This document shows positions 35,603-47,834 of a DNA stretch of 64,000 nt, one piece after another. Position numbers and translations under genes: made by a program. This stretch comes from Bigelowiella natans CCMP2755 (Eukaryota; Cercozoa; Chlorarachniophyceae), in NCBI GenBank assembly GCA_000320545.1, contig ADNK01000150.1, positions 62,001 through 126,000 of the forward strand, in the 5' to 3' direction. The notes beneath the pieces are model-generated. The model had not been told where the DNA came from, did not search any database, and worked only from the letters and a program-made list of their open reading frames with translations. The first letter of the stretch is position 1; each line of letters starts with the position of its first letter.

Positions 35603-36399
35603 TCATTCATTACCGTCTTGCTCGTGGGGGATTTTAGGTTTCTTGAAGTATGTCATGTATTTCTTATAGTCCCCTTCTTCTTCTCCTTGTTGTGCTCCGG
35701 CTGCTGCACCATCTTTTGACTCTTTACTTTCTGTCGTAGCGACGGACTTTGAAGTTGCTTCATCCTTCTTTTCTCTAGAGGATCCATCATCTTCAGCCCC
35801 ACCCGCGGGGACGCTATCATTGTTGGCGCCATCCTGCGTGTCTTCACCATCTTTTGGATGTGCATTGCTGCTCAATGCCTCTTCTTCGCTCATCCGAGCG
35901 CTTGACCTAATGAATGCAAGCCCCCCGTCGTTCGAGGTACGTATTGGTTTTGTCTTGAATTGAAAGCTACCATCTTCTTCATCCTGAGAGGGGAAAAAGA
36001 AAAAAAGGGGCACGTTGGGGGCGGCAGCAGCAAAACCCGCAAAATGCGGCACACACATTGTGAGATAAAACACACTGCTTTCCAATCTTTTATCCCAACG
36101 TTCTCAGAAAGAAGCAGTACATCGTTTTTGATATGTTTCCATGTTCACCGAACAAACCTCATCTCCTCCAAAGCTGAGGCTGCTGAGGCCCTGCCGCTGC
36201 TTGGAGCGCGTTTTCTCTCTCTTCTTCTTCTTCTTCTTCTTCTGAACCAAACGCAACAGCATCAATGAGCGAGGTCACTCCCTCAAGGATATTAGAAGGC
36301 TTAGGCCGATGTGCACGGCTAGTTTCTGCCCGCTAGAGGGCGACGGAATGACTCCATACTTACTCGGCGGCGGCGCTCGTCGGCGTCGTACGGGGGCAT
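35603..36399 (-). CDS. Small, highly charged Lys/Asp/Glu-rich protein, unknown
   Basis: Three exons in phase: 36399-36364 (MPPYDADERRRR), 36241-36158 and 35983-35603, totalling 166 residues. Exon 2 gives a seven-Lys run followed by REKTRSKQRQGLSSLSFGGD, and exon 3 gives EEDGSFQFKTKPIRTSNDGG then an acidic, Ala/Ser/Gly-rich low-complexity region ending KYMTYFKKPKIPHEQDGNE. The basic block next to an LSFG motif recalls nuclear or nucleolar proteins with poly-Lys signals, but I recognise no family. The donor after exon 1 (GTAAGT) and the acceptors are strong. The stop is about 130 bp upstream of the CWF19L1-like start on the same strand. Confidence 0.75.
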
Positions 36400-36738
36400 G
36401 GGTCTTCTAGGCGCTTGAGAGCTGCTGTTCAAAATTTAAACCGAATATTACCGAGGAGGTAAGTACGAGGCTTTCATTGATTATCACGCCAACGAAGCAT
36501 GTCGTAGGGCAAGAACAGGATTTTATCCTGGCGGTTTTATATCCGTAAAATATCCTACATTTATCAACAACGACAACAATGGAGCACCGATCTCGACCAC
36601 TGATCGGGATCAGTTCGCCAACCCCCCCTCCCCCACTCGCCAATGGCTCAGTGCCGCTGTAGGACCTGACTCCACCACGTCGTGGGATTGGAAGAAAAGA
36701 AATACGAGGGCAACCAAAAAAAAACCGAAAGATCACGC
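36400..36738. promoter_or_regulatory. Head-to-head promoter region, charged protein / NYN nuclease
   Basis: 339 bp between divergent ATGs; no CTAG-rich texture and no clear core promoter motif. Confidence 0.45.
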
Positions 36739-37596
36739 ATGGCGCACGCCATTGCCCCCTGCATTATTATCCTTGTCATATCCTTCTCAGGAGCTACCAG
36801 CCTTCGCACGAGATATCAGCCGCATTGGAGGAGGCATCAGAGCATTGTAAAGTCGAAGCTCTTCAGATCGAACTTTCACCTTAGGCTATCAACGGATTTT
36901 ACAGCACTAAATACTAGGACTATCCCCGCAGCCATCGTTTCCAGAGCCGGGTTTGGGGGAAAGAGTAACCAACAAAACTCTCGGAGTGGACGAAGAGAGC
37001 AACGAGCTACTGAGGGAGAGGAAGACGGGACATCATCGTCTTTATCAAAGAGAGAGCGACGACGAGAAAGAAATAGAGAATGGCGAGCTGAAAGACAGCG
37101 AGAAAGGGAAGTGTGGCGAACGCGAATAGAAGGAAAATACCTAGCAACATTTCCTCGTGACCGTGAGCTGTGCATAATTGTCGACGGGAACAATGTAATG
37201 GGAATATCTCCAGAAAAGGGCTTATCAAAGAACGAGCTCCTGAAAAAGATGACAAGATTTGTGAACGACGACTTGCTGATGTCCCGGGCGGATGTCATCC
37301 TGGTTTTTGATTCTCGGGGGCCAAAGTCAATCGAGCGTAATGGTAGAATGGAAGTTCTTTTCTGCGGAAAAGGTGTGCTTGCTGACGATGTGATTGTGGA
37401 CTGCGTGGAAGATGAATTGGAGCTTCACTGCTCGCATTTAGTAGTGGTCGTAACTTCGGATGTGGAGCTTGGATTCCGATCCGTGCAAAAAGGAGCACAC
37501 TATATAATGAAAAGCGATTCATTTTATAAGTTGATGGATGCCCCGGAGAATACCTGTCCACCTTCTTCGCCGAATCTACCAGGAGGGCATGTCTAA
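36739..37596 (+). CDS. YacP/Rae1-type NYN-domain nuclease, probably plastid-targeted
   Basis: A single exon of 285 residues from ATG 36739. The N-terminus IAPCIIILVISFSGATS looks like a signal peptide and is followed by a basic, acidic-poor segment (TRYQPHWRRHQSIVKSKLFR) typical of a transit peptide. A charged helical linker comes next (SKRERRRERNREWRAERQRE). The C-terminal NYN/PIN-like domain shows LCIIVDGNNVMG, a VILVFDSRG strand, VLFCGKGVLADDVIVD and HLVVVVTSDVELGFR with the acidic residues expected for a metal-dependent nuclease. Bacterial YacP/Rae1 cleaves mRNA in the ribosomal A site, and plastid versions occur in plants and algae. A role in plastid RNA turnover is inferred from this and the leader. 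It is one of the few intronless genes here. Confidence 0.82.
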   Translation: MAHAIAPCIIILVISFSGATSLRTRYQPHWRRHQSIVKSKLFRSNFHLRLSTDFTALNTRTIPAAIVSRAGFGGKSNQQNSRSGRREQRATEGEEDGTSSSLSKRERRRERNREWRAERQREREVWRTRIEGKYLATFPRDRELCIIVDGNNVMGISPEKGLSKNELLKKMTRFVNDDLLMSRADVILVFDSRGPKSIERNGRMEVLFCGKGVLADDVIVDCVEDELELHCSHLVVVVTSDVELGFRSVQKGAHYIMKSDSFYKLMDAPENTCPPSSPNLPGGHV

Positions 37597-38127
37597 TCGA
37601 AATTTTGGGGCGCGTATGTACTAGTAAATTGGAATAGTTACGTTCCCGATGATCAACAACTCGCAGACATCGCATAATTATAGAGTTATGCGTATGCTAT
37701 GTGAACTGCTCATGTAATCCTAGAAGTACGTTCAACACGTTGCACGGTGCAAGCACCATCCTGTAAATAGCGGGTATACATGCACGGTTATTACCCGAAT
37801 CTCAGTCATTATTGCGCGCGATCGCATCCAAAATTAAGACTGCCGAGCGCCGTCTATGTCGTCTAGCAGCATTAGCACTTGCATGCTTGGCAATTGGCCA
37901 CGTCACATGTGCTAGATGTTTGTGTTACGTGTACAATATTGCATCGCAGCATGGACGAAAGTGAACGCCTCACAGCGTAGCGGCGTGCAGGCTTTGTAAG
38001 TCTTCATTTTGTGTTTTACTGATACACTCCCTTGCAGTACATCACTAAATTGACTTGTAGTAATCACATTCTTACTTGTCAATCCGTGCGCCGGCGCGTG
38101 CGTTTCTGAGTACTCAACAGTTTGCTC
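37597..38127. repeat. Convergent 3' spacer
   Basis: 530 bp with TGCATGC, CTAG and CGCGCG words; shorter than the other 3' spacers. No gene is supported. Confidence 0.5.
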
Positions 38128-38294
38128 CTACAAGAAATTGAGCGAGAAGAATCCAGAACCTTCAGTTCTCTTCTTTTTTATTCTCTCAATTTCTTGTTCT
38201 GAGAGTTTAAGGACCGTCGCAACGACAGGAAGGAGGGATTCCTGACACATCATAGTGTGTAGAAGAGGCCGAGTTAGATCGGCATATACACATT

Positions 38295-38325
<31 letters not shown>

Positions 38326-38610
38326 AACAACCTGCTCGCTCACGTTCTCCATATACTTCACGAAGATGTTCTTCTTGTATTCGATCTGATTTCACATCAT
38401 CCCAGGTATTAACAATAAGGTACGGTGCTGATTCATAGTAGCGGTGAGAGATGGAGCAGGTGCGCATACATGACCTCGCCGGATTCTGCTCTTGCAATAG
38501 AGCGTTCCAATTCATCGACACGCTCTAATAGCTCCTTCTCGCGGTCACGTAGCCTGATGAAGAGGAAGGATATGATGATGATGATGACAAGGATGGTGAT
38601 AATGTTGATG

Positions 38611-38648
<38 letters not shown>

Positions 38649-38664
38649 CTCTTTCTGATACAAT

Positions 38665-38696
<32 letters not shown>

Positions 38697-41600
38697 CATC
38701 TGTATAGAGCAGCGGTATAGCAGAAGGGCAGTAAAAAAGAAACAAACATTCGTGCACTGATTGTCGGTAATGCCCTAGCCTATCGTTATTGTCAGGAGAT
38801 TTGGGTTATTATTCTTGAGTACTTTCTTTCCTGCATCTCCGTCTCCCTGAGTAGCTTCTGCAACCTTCGAATGTGCATGGCGTGCTCCTTACTCAGAATA
38901 TTCCTTCCCCCCTCCTCTTCTTCCTCCTCTTCCTCGTCGTTGGATTTGCTAGTAGTTCCCGTCCCATTATCTTCTTCACCCCCTCCGTTCCCATCGCTTC
39001 CTGCCTTGCTCTTCTCGCCTCCCTCTCCCCCTTCCCCGCTCTTTTCGCTGCTGCTCTTGCCTCTACTATTTAAATGATGGCTGCTGCTGCTGCTGCTACT
39101 GCTGTGGGTGCTGGTGAGTAGGGCAGCTTGAAGCTTCTTCCTCTCCGAAGACAGGAGGCTGTTCAGTCGGTCCTGCTCTGTGCGAAAGGCGGCAACAAGC
39201 TTGGCGCTCTGCGCCTTCGCCTCCTCTCGGATGCGCTCAGCTTGCCGCTTCGCACTCGTTTCTGCGGTGGAGATCTGCAGCCTCAACTCCTCGATCTGCC
39301 CGAGCAAGCCGCTTCTCTCCAGTTCGTGCTTGGACTGTGAGCGCTGTGCTTCGAGCTGGTGGCGCCTGAGCTGGGCTTGCGCGTTCTGCAGCTCCTGCTC
39401 GGTCTCCAGGTTCGCCTCACTCTTCGCACGGACGTCCTCCAGCTGCGCGGTCAGTATGCGACAGCGTTGCTCGGCGGTCTCACGGCCTTCGCTGTCTTGA
39501 GTGGCCCTCTGTAGGTCCTTCTTCTGGTTTTCCAGCACAGCATGAGCTCTCTGCTTGTACTCTTTGTGCTTTCGCTCCATCTCGCTGAGTTTCTCCTCGG
39601 TAACTGATAGGCCCTCGCGGCACGTTGCGAGCTTCTTCTCATAGACGGCCTTGATCTTTCCCCACTTCTTCTCAAACTCAGCCTTGACTTTCTCTTCTGT
39701 GCTATGGAAGCTGCACCTCGGCAGCACCGACCCGTCGGGCAGGGTGAATTCTCCAGCATCGTCCTCGAGCTGCGTCATCAGCTCGTCGCTGGGGGCGTGC
39801 TCGGGGTCATGAGCGAACATGCGCTCAAGGTAAACGTCCTGCCTTGCCCAGAATAAAGACGAAGAAGAAGATGATGATGGAGACGACGATGGATGGAAGG
39901 GGGGGGGAGAAACCGTATCAGATACTCCTACCTCTTCTCCTCCCTTGGACTCTCCCGTCATCATCCCTCCACCACTACTACCACTGCCATTGCCATTGCT
40001 ACTACTATTACCATTAGGTTGGCTCAAAGAAGAGTCAGTATTTGAAGAAGACGCCCTCGGCGTAGCTGCAACTAGAATCCAAAACGTCCCATCTACTAGC
40101 ACCCGCTTGTAGGCTTGCAGCTCAATGGAGCAAGATAACGCTTCTTCGCGCTCGCCTTGCTGCTTCTTCTTCTTGGCGGCCTCATTTCTATTGTTAATGC
40201 TTGCGGAACTAGTGGTGGTGGTGGAGGAGGAGGAGGAGGAATCCTCTGCGACATTTCTCCTTAACGATGATGATGAGGAGGATGAACTTAGGAGGGGAGG
40301 AGCATACCATCCTGCCTCTAACCTATCCCGTAACTCCTGGGAACGACGCTGCGCGACATCTGCTGCACGTTTGCTCTCCCTCAGTTTTTCCTTGTTCTCC
40401 TCTAAATTCACGGTGGCACGTCGCAGCAGCGCCTTCAGTTTGGCCAGGCGGTCAGAGTTTGCAGAATTCGTCTTCTCCAACTCCGAAAGCCTCGCCTTCT
40501 GACCCTCGCACGCCTCTTTATACTCCTGTGCTTTCTCCGTGGACGCTGCATACTCCTTCTCCAGCTCCTTGAGCTTCTTCACTACATGCTCCTTCTCGTC
40601 CTCATAGCGGCCTGAAGAGGCGTCGAGCTTTTCCCAATTTTCGAGCACAGTCTGGCACATATCGGCGAGGTCGCTGTCCTTGTCCAGGTCGGGCATCATG
40701 GAGAGCAACCTATTCTTCGCCTTCTCCGTAGAGGCCTTCAGCGCATCGTACTGCTCGATCAGCGCGTCGTGCTCGCTCTTCATCTTCTGTGCGCGTTCTG
40801 AGAAGGATCTGAAGCGGGTGACCACCTCCTTATACTTGGTGAGGCTGTCAGTGAGCTTTGATACCTTCTGCGTCTGAGCTCGCTTCTCACGCTCGTATGC
40901 GCCGACCTTCTCGTTGAGCTCTTCGAGCTCCTGCGTCAGCTTCTGCACTGCCTCGCCGTGCGCTGTTTCCTTCTCCTGTGCGTTGGCCCTCAACTGCTTG
41001 ATCTCATCTGCAAGCTCTGTCTTGATCTTCTCTGCCCTCTCAGAGGCCTTGCGGTACCTTGCTGCGCCTTCCTGAAGCGCGAGAAAACGGGCTTTTAGCT
41101 GTTTCACCGACACCAGCGACGACGACTCTGATGATGATGATGATAAGGATGATGGTGCCTCCTCCTCCTCCTCCTGCTGCTGGGAGATTTCCTTCAGCTC
41201 CTGCAGCTGGGCTTCTAGAGACTCAATCTTAGCGATTAGCTTCTCTGCGCTCGCATCAGCCTCTTTGGTTTCAGCATCGTGGCGTTCCCTGACGGACGCC
41301 AACTTGCTGTCGAGGGTCTGGACCTTGGTCTCGAGCTCGAGCTTCGCATCCTGCAACGCCTGTTTCTCTCCTTCCAGCTCGTCCAAGCGTGCTTTGAGCT
41401 GCTTTGTGCTGCCTTTAGATCTACCCTCCTCACCCTCCTTCTCCTCCTCCTCCTCTTTTTCCTCTTTCTCCTTATTTCGGTCCTCTTCTCCATCCGAAGT
41501 GGTGGTAGTAGGAGGAGTAGTAGTAGTAGTGGCAGTAGAAGTGGCCGCCTTAGTCTTGTCATGTGCAGCTTCCGCAGCCTTGGTAGTAGCCTCCTCGAGC

Positions 41601-42321
41601 TGTGACTGCAGCAGCTTCACACGCTCATCTGCCTCGCTGCACCGTGATTGTAAGTCTTTCTTCTCTTCGCTCAGCTTCTTGATCGACTCGCCAAGGCGCT
41701 CTCGCTCCTTCTCCTCGTCCTCCTCCCTCTTTTTTTTCAGCGTTTCCCTTTCCGTGAGAGTATCGATTTGGGTTGTGAGGCTTGTGATCCGCTCCCCAGC
41801 TTCCTTGAGCTGCTTCTTTGCTTCCTCAGTTTCGCGCAAGGCGCTTTGTCTCTCCTTTTCCTTCGCTTCAGCCGCCGCGAGTCGTTTCTGCTTTTCCGCT
41901 GCTTGAGTATCACGCAGACTTTTGACCTGGTTCTGGAGGGCGGTGACCTTGAGCGAGGAATCCGATAGCTCGGCTGTCAGAGCTTCTATGCGTGACAACA
42001 GCGACTCCTTCGCCGTTGTAAAACGCTTGGTTTCTTCTTCCAAGTTTCGCTCAGAGTCCTGAAGCTGCTTCTGTAGCGATGTTATCTGCCTCTGTCCCTC
42101 TGCTACTGCCGCCGCCGTGTCTTCTCCGTTCTTGTTTCCGCCTTTTTCCTTCTCCTCCTCCTCAGCTGCTGCTACTGCTGCCATAAACACAACGAAGGAG
42201 AAGAATAACTCATTGCATGGTGAAAGATGTAAATTCTCATCCAAATCGCTCACTTCGTCTTTTTCATCGAGTTTGTCGATATATCATCGAATAACAATGG
42301 CTACTATGCTTTCTACTACCA

Positions 42322-42353
<32 letters not shown>

Positions 42354-44672
42354 TTTCTGCCACTTTTACTAATACATTGCTGACTGTGCGCCGCCTCTTG
42401 TTGCTTTAGTCGTTCCCTGAGCTGCTCCGCTTGGGCTTTCGCGTTGTCCAAAGAAGAAGAGAGGGATGATATCTCCTCCTTCGAGCTCTTCAGCTCATCC
42501 CTCACCGCCTTCGCCTCTGACTGTGCATCTGCTAAGGTGTCTTTGAGCTGCGATAGCTTTTCTTCCTGCTGCTGCTGGGCGGCAGTAGCATTGGCAGTCG
42601 CATTGGCGGATTCCGTCCCCTTGACCCTGATCTGTTCATTCAAATGAGCAATCTTGTCGTTCAGCGCTTTCTCAGAGGCAGCCTGCTTCTCAGACGACTC
42701 CGTGGCCAAAATCTGGATCCGCTCTTTCAATCGAGCAGTCTTCTCCTCCCAAGCTTTCTCCCCAGCTTCCCGCTTCTCAGCAGCCTCCTGGAGAGCAGCT
42801 GCCTTTTCCTTCTCCAGCTGTGCATGGGCCTCCCCCACCTTCTCGGCTCGTTCTCTGCTCGCTGCAGCTTCAGCCTCCGCCTCAGTCCTTGCCTTTTCAG
42901 AGGTCTTTAGTTTTTCCTCAGCCGTGTGAAGCTTGGCTTCTGCCTCGGCCCTTGCTTTTTCTACGGTCTCTAGCCTCTTCTTAGCCGTGTGAAGCTTGTC
43001 TTGTGCCTTGATTCTTGCTTTTTCCGAGGCCAATAGGTTAGTTGCAGCCGTCTGTAGCTTGGCCTCCGCCTCGACCCGTGCCTCCTTGAATGCCTTTAAG
43101 CTCTCCTCGGCATCCACTCGCGCCTTTTCAGAGGTCTTAAGGTCGTTCTCGGCGCTGACACGGCCTTCCTCAGCGGCCGCCGCGTTGCTCTGAAGCTGCT
43201 CCACCGTGGCTTTCGTCTCCTTCATCAGGGCCTTCATCTAGTATTCGTTGTTGCGGTTTTGGGCGGCAAATAAGTCGTTACAACACTCGCATAAAAGATG
43301 CAAGCGGCGCTTCGAATAATCCAAAGTTGTGTTTGAACGTTGGTCGGTGGGACTGGCGGGGTTATTTCCACCATCTCAGCCCCACAGACTGACGAGTTGA
43401 GAGGTTGGGTAGTACTCCGACAATAATGTCAAAACACATTCAAGAATTGCTCGCCATTTTTTTTACTATAATTTTGGACAGCAGGCAAATCATGCCAGAA
43501 TATACTACCTTTGCTTCAGCTGCCTCTCTTTCCTTCTGTTTCTTTAGAGTACGCAAGAGCAACTCCTACCATTTGTCACCAACGAGCAGACAGCGTTCGG
43601 ATAATTATGGTGAATCGAGTGGTCAGAATGATGTAAGAGCTAAATGCGAAACAACCAAAACCCTTCTCCCCCTCTTCCATATCTCTACTCGCAACATCTA
43701 TCTATTGGCTAGTGAGCGCACATCGTCATCATCGTCGTCACCATCATCACCATCATCATCATCATCATCGTAATAGCGGCTCAGGGGGTGTCACTATACT
43801 GCTCGTCCTTGGTTCGTTACCTTGTACTTAATCAGAGATTTGCTCAGAGTGGAGGCTGCGATCATCGAGAAAAGAGGAGCAATGCGTCAATTGCATAGTA
43901 CCAATGGGATGATAAAAACCAACATGTGATTGTACTTGGGTAACCTTCCTCCTTTTGTTTGCCATTCTCACTGACGAGACGCTCTATCTCTTCATTTTGC
44001 TTCGCCGTTTGCTGCTCAAGCTCCCGGATCCTCTCCTGTGCCTGCTGCCGCTGCTGCTGCTGCTGTGTGCACCATCCACACCACCCACACCGCCATATCC
44101 CACGAAGAAGCAGGCGAATAGATATGATGTTAGAGGAGTTCGTTATAGTTTCGGATTATGGGGGAATGTATAATTGTTGTTGGTAAACTTTAGTTTCGCC
44201 CTCTTCCTCTCCCCCTCCCCGTGTTGCGATACCCACAAACCAAGTGGCGTTTAGATCTCAAAGAGGAAGGGAGAAAATGATTTTTTTGGTGAAGGTGCTG
44301 CGCTACCTCCCCCGATGACGATTCCCCATTCGTTGTCGTCGGTGCTGAGCTCTGCGACATATCCTGCACATGGGGGACAACAACCGATAGGAATAACCAT
44401 AATAATAATAATTATAATGATAGAAGAAGAAGAAGAAGAAGAAGAAGAAGAAGAAGAAGAAGAAGGGGAAGAAGAAGAAGAAGAAGAAGGGGAAGTTGGA
44501 TGAGGAGATTGGAAAATAAGAAGTTGAGTAAGTAGCGGGAGTAGGAGTATCATTACAGTGATGGAGCTGCTGCTGCTGCTGCTGGTGGTTATAGGACGTA
44601 CCTCGATTCTTGACTCAAGGCGAGATATCATCTCCTCGCTCTAAGCAACAACCAAACCATCATCAACATCTC

Positions 44673-44712
<40 letters not shown>

Positions 44713-45784
44713 TTCTCTCTCTCCCCCCCACTCTCTCTATCACTAAAACCGTGGCCATCATGCACCTGCTTAAGCTTATCTTGGAGTTTGGCTTCATTCG
44801 CCTTGTGGTTGGACGTCATTTCTTGGGCCTAACAGTAACGACAGATCATAACGATAATGACGCCTTTGGAAAGTCTATTCGACAGGATGGAAAGGCACTC
44901 ATGCATGGTGTTTGGGTATGCGTCGTTGAGTGGATCCACTCTTCTTCTTCTTCTTCTTCTTCTTCTTCTTCTTCCTTGGGACAACAAACCTGCTGTAGTT
45001 GAGCTTTCAGGCCCTCGATTATCTCAGGAGAAGGTGCAAGTTTCTTCGCGGTGATACAGCAGCAGCAGCAGTAGTAGTGTAGAAGGAATAGTAGTAGAGT
45101 GAGAATAGCGAGTCATGCTAACACGCCACATACTGAAAAAAGTGGAGAATCAAACATCTCTCCTCCCACCTCTCAAGACCCCTAACCCACTTTTGAAGAA
45201 TAAAACCGATGAGCCGCATAGCATCTCTGCTGCATCGTCATTTCTTGATACCTCTGAGGGTGGTCCCGACTCGTTTTTACTTTGTTGACTGTATTATACG
45301 GGGATCGATAGTTTGTGCGACAAAGACTTGCATATGAAAGCCTCTACACTCATTGATTTGAACCCCCCCCCCCCCCCCGTATAGACACAAACGCACGTAT
45401 ATGCATACTCGATTCATATTTCTCTCTAAATAATTAAGTCGTATACATTAGGATATGAAATCAGATCGGCACTGTCAGGTTTGATGCCAGTTCCAACTGT
45501 TTGTGTTGTTTTTTTCTACTGTTAATTTGAGTCATTCCTAACCTTCCCGTTGGAGATTTGCTAGCTTTTTTCTAAGCGCATTTAAAAGAAGCATTTTCTA
45601 TCGGATACAATGACAAGGACTGTTTATCATCATTGACTGTATTAACCTGTTTCACTTTGGCCTTGAGTGATTTGTTGACTGCTAAGATCTTTTGACACTG
45701 CTTTGCCATCTCTATTAAAGATATCAATGCAGCGAAAAGAAGGGGCTCAGTGTGTACGTGTGCGTGGGTGCGTGCTTGCAGTGT

Positions 45785-45823
<39 letters not shown>

Positions 45824-46257
45824 CATCGTCGACACATATTCCAATGGGAAGTTGATCAAGCGAACAAATTCCTCATTATAAGACATCGACCTTGTAGATT
45901 CTTATCTTTTCGCTTCATCTTGAGTCTCTGCTTCAGAACGAGGTCTATAAGCTCAGAAGCCTGAAGCCCTGTCAACGTGGCCTTTAGGGCCTGCAGCTTT
46001 TCCTCCTGCAAGTTTTAATGGCATTCACTTCTGCTCAGCTCATCCGGAACAACGAAACTTGTATGTTTACACACAACCCCCACCCTTTGATATCCACCGC
46101 TGTGAATCCAATATGGAAAATAAAGGCGCGCCCAGAAGAAAAATTGGTTGAATTGTGTGGAAACTCGTTCCCAAAATAGACTATTCATCCCCTTGCTCTG
46201 CAACGGAGCAAAATAAATTACCTCCCCCTTCGGAGACTCTACGGAGGCCGCGCTCAT
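38128..46257 (-). CDS. GRIP-domain golgin (large coiled-coil trans-Golgi tether)
   Basis: Golgins of this type bind Arl1-GTP on the trans-Golgi through the GRIP domain and tether vesicles with a long coiled coil. It starts at ATG 46257 (MSAASVESPKGE), then small coiled-coil exons 46005-45891, 45711-45647, 45597-45543 and others near 45240, 45000, 44810, 44620, 44320, 44040, 43850 and 43540. Long exons 43237 to about 42390 and 42168-38824 are almost pure heptad-rich sequence with Ser, Glu and Thr runs. Exons 38553-38475, 38385-38332 and 38241-38128 finish the gene. The last two give EYKKNIFVKYMENVSEQ and ESLLPVVATVLKLSEQEIER, which is the GRIP domain with its Tyr. The product is roughly 1750 residues. 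The ATG at 43237 is probably an internal Met, since an acceptor precedes it and upstream exons join in phase. Confidence 0.85.
38610..38697. repeat. (CT)n and (CGCA)n microsatellites
   Basis: A CT run of about 35 bp, then about seven GCAC tetranucleotides, inside the penultimate introns of the golgin gene. Confidence 0.92.
44426..44492. repeat. (GAA)n tract
   Basis: Roughly 65 bp of GAA triplets with two short breaks, in a golgin intron. Confidence 0.92.
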
Positions 46258-46994
46258 GATGGCGCTGGAGGAGGGGGCGGAACCAGCTCAGCGGCCAAGA
46301 GCTCGGTTCGTACAGCACAGCAGAAGCCGAAGGCGACGAAATCAGGTTTTAAACCATGCAGGACCGTGGTTCGAGTGGAGCCGCTGAACGATTCTGATCC
46401 TTTTAACATTGAGCGACAACCGATAATTATCTTTTTCACAAATTTCCCCCGGCATTCACACTATGTCAGGAATTAAGAGAGTGTCCAGCCTCATGCCCAG
46501 CCGCGATGAACATGAAATTCGAGTAATCGATGTGATTCCTCTCCTAATGTAACGGCAATAGCGATATATTCCCATGAAAACACCGTCAGATGACTTACTG
46601 CTGGTGACGCGAAGTAGGATCGAGATCACGTCATCTGTGTGCTCAAACAGCTCGGCAAAATGTTCTGGGTTAGTTGGCGGCTAAGAGCAGGGTAGTGGCC
46701 AGACCGATGAGTGCTCGGTTGTTTTAAGGGCATATTTTGGTCTAAAATGGAGGGAATGCCACTTTTTGCATGTTTTTGGGTTGGTTGCGTGCAGATAGAG
46801 AGCAGGGCTCCCGTAATCATCACATCGCAAACAAAGGAACCAACCCCACCCGCTACCCAGCAGCTCCTTCCTCCCACCTTACTTGCTGCCCACCATTTAG
46901 CAAAGTGAGAACTCGGGTCAGACTACTGCAGAGTCCGGGTTAGTGCGGGAAAACTCCTCCGAAAAGCCCACGCATCGCGTATGTGCTGACGCGG
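46258..46994. promoter_or_regulatory. Head-to-head region, golgin / CCCH protein
   Basis: 737 bp between divergent start codons. It may hold 5' non-coding or coding exons of the plus-strand gene: a possible ATG exon at about 46464-46521 ends at a GTAATC donor, and an open stretch runs from about 46795 to a GTGAGA donor at 46908. I could not join either to the next exon in phase. Confidence 0.4.
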
Positions 46995-47834
46995 ATGCTC
47001 GAAGGGCTTGATAGCAGCTTCGAAGAGCTCGAACTCGGCGTGGAGGTGACTGCGAAGGAGGTGCCGGAACTTCGAAAAAAGCTTCGTCAGGCCGCGGAAG
47101 ACGTGAAAAAAATCGCTTATTTGACCAAGAAGAAACGCCATGCGGTACTGAAGGAGAAGTTAGATCAGGAGCGCGAGACTCTCGACACTGCGGACCGAGA
47201 AGGGGCCCAGTTGTTACTGGAGAAATACAACCGGCTGTGGAAGGAGGAGGAAAACATGATTGACAAACAGGCGGATCGAGAGCTCATGGTTCGTTCTGCC
47301 CCGTGTTATAAAGCTCTTGATGTAATCAATACGTCCCTTCTTCGGAAGGATCGCAAGTCATTGCAGAAACAGCTCCAGCAGCGCAACCGGAACCTCAAGG
47401 AAACAGAACGCCAAGCCAAGGCCATGGAAAGCGAGCTCAAAACGATAAATGCTAAGTTTGAGAAATTTAAATTCGAAGCTCAGGAGAAGTATAATAAGCT
47501 CAAGCGTCAAGCTTCCAAAAAAATAACTGAGCTCAACGAGGAGCTAATTCGAACGAAAGCGCAGCTTGAAGTTTACAAAAGCCAAGCCTCGGTTGTAGCT
47601 CCAAAACATGTTATATCTGCGAACACAATCGCATCCTTGGAGAGAAATCTATGTCCTTTCTTCGTTCAGGGGAAATGTAAATTTGGAGCCAAATGTCACC
47701 ATGTGCACGATACACGGTTCCACGCAAGAAAACAGGAAGACGATTTTGGAGAAAGCAAGATGGATGCTCAGATGGCCCAGATGGGCCTCCAGGAGACAAC
47801 AGACGATGATGATTATATTTGGCAATGGCGATAG
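46995..47834 (+). CDS. Coiled-coil protein with a single C-terminal CCCH zinc finger
   Basis: An open frame of 279 residues from ATG 46995. The same frame is open upstream to an in-frame stop next to a possible acceptor at about 46943, so a 5' exon may exist. Residues 1-205 are heptad-rich helices (KEVPELRKKLRQAAEDVKK, KSLQKQLQQRNRNLKETERQ). Near residue 220, CPFFVQGKCKFGAKCHHVH fits C-x8-C-x5-C-x3-H, the RNA-binding CCCH finger. The tail is acidic and ends DDDDYIWQWR. CCCH fingers commonly bind single-stranded RNA; the coiled coil suggests a dimer. I do not recognise a specific orthologue. Confidence 0.8.
   Translation: MLEGLDSSFEELELGVEVTAKEVPELRKKLRQAAEDVKKIAYLTKKKRHAVLKEKLDQERETLDTADREGAQLLLEKYNRLWKEEENMIDKQADRELMVRSAPCYKALDVINTSLLRKDRKSLQKQLQQRNRNLKETERQAKAMESELKTINAKFEKFKFEAQEKYNKLKRQASKKITELNEELIRTKAQLEVYKSQASVVAPKHVISANTIASLERNLCPFFVQGKCKFGAKCHHVHDTRFHARKQEDDFGESKMDAQMAQMGLQETTDDDDYIWQWR

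Noticed and set aside
42181-42253. Start of the 1153-residue golgin frame as an independent gene
   Set aside because: The first start-like codon is not supported by context; the acceptor at 42169 joins in phase to the upstream coiled-coil exon, and exons continue to ATG 46257.
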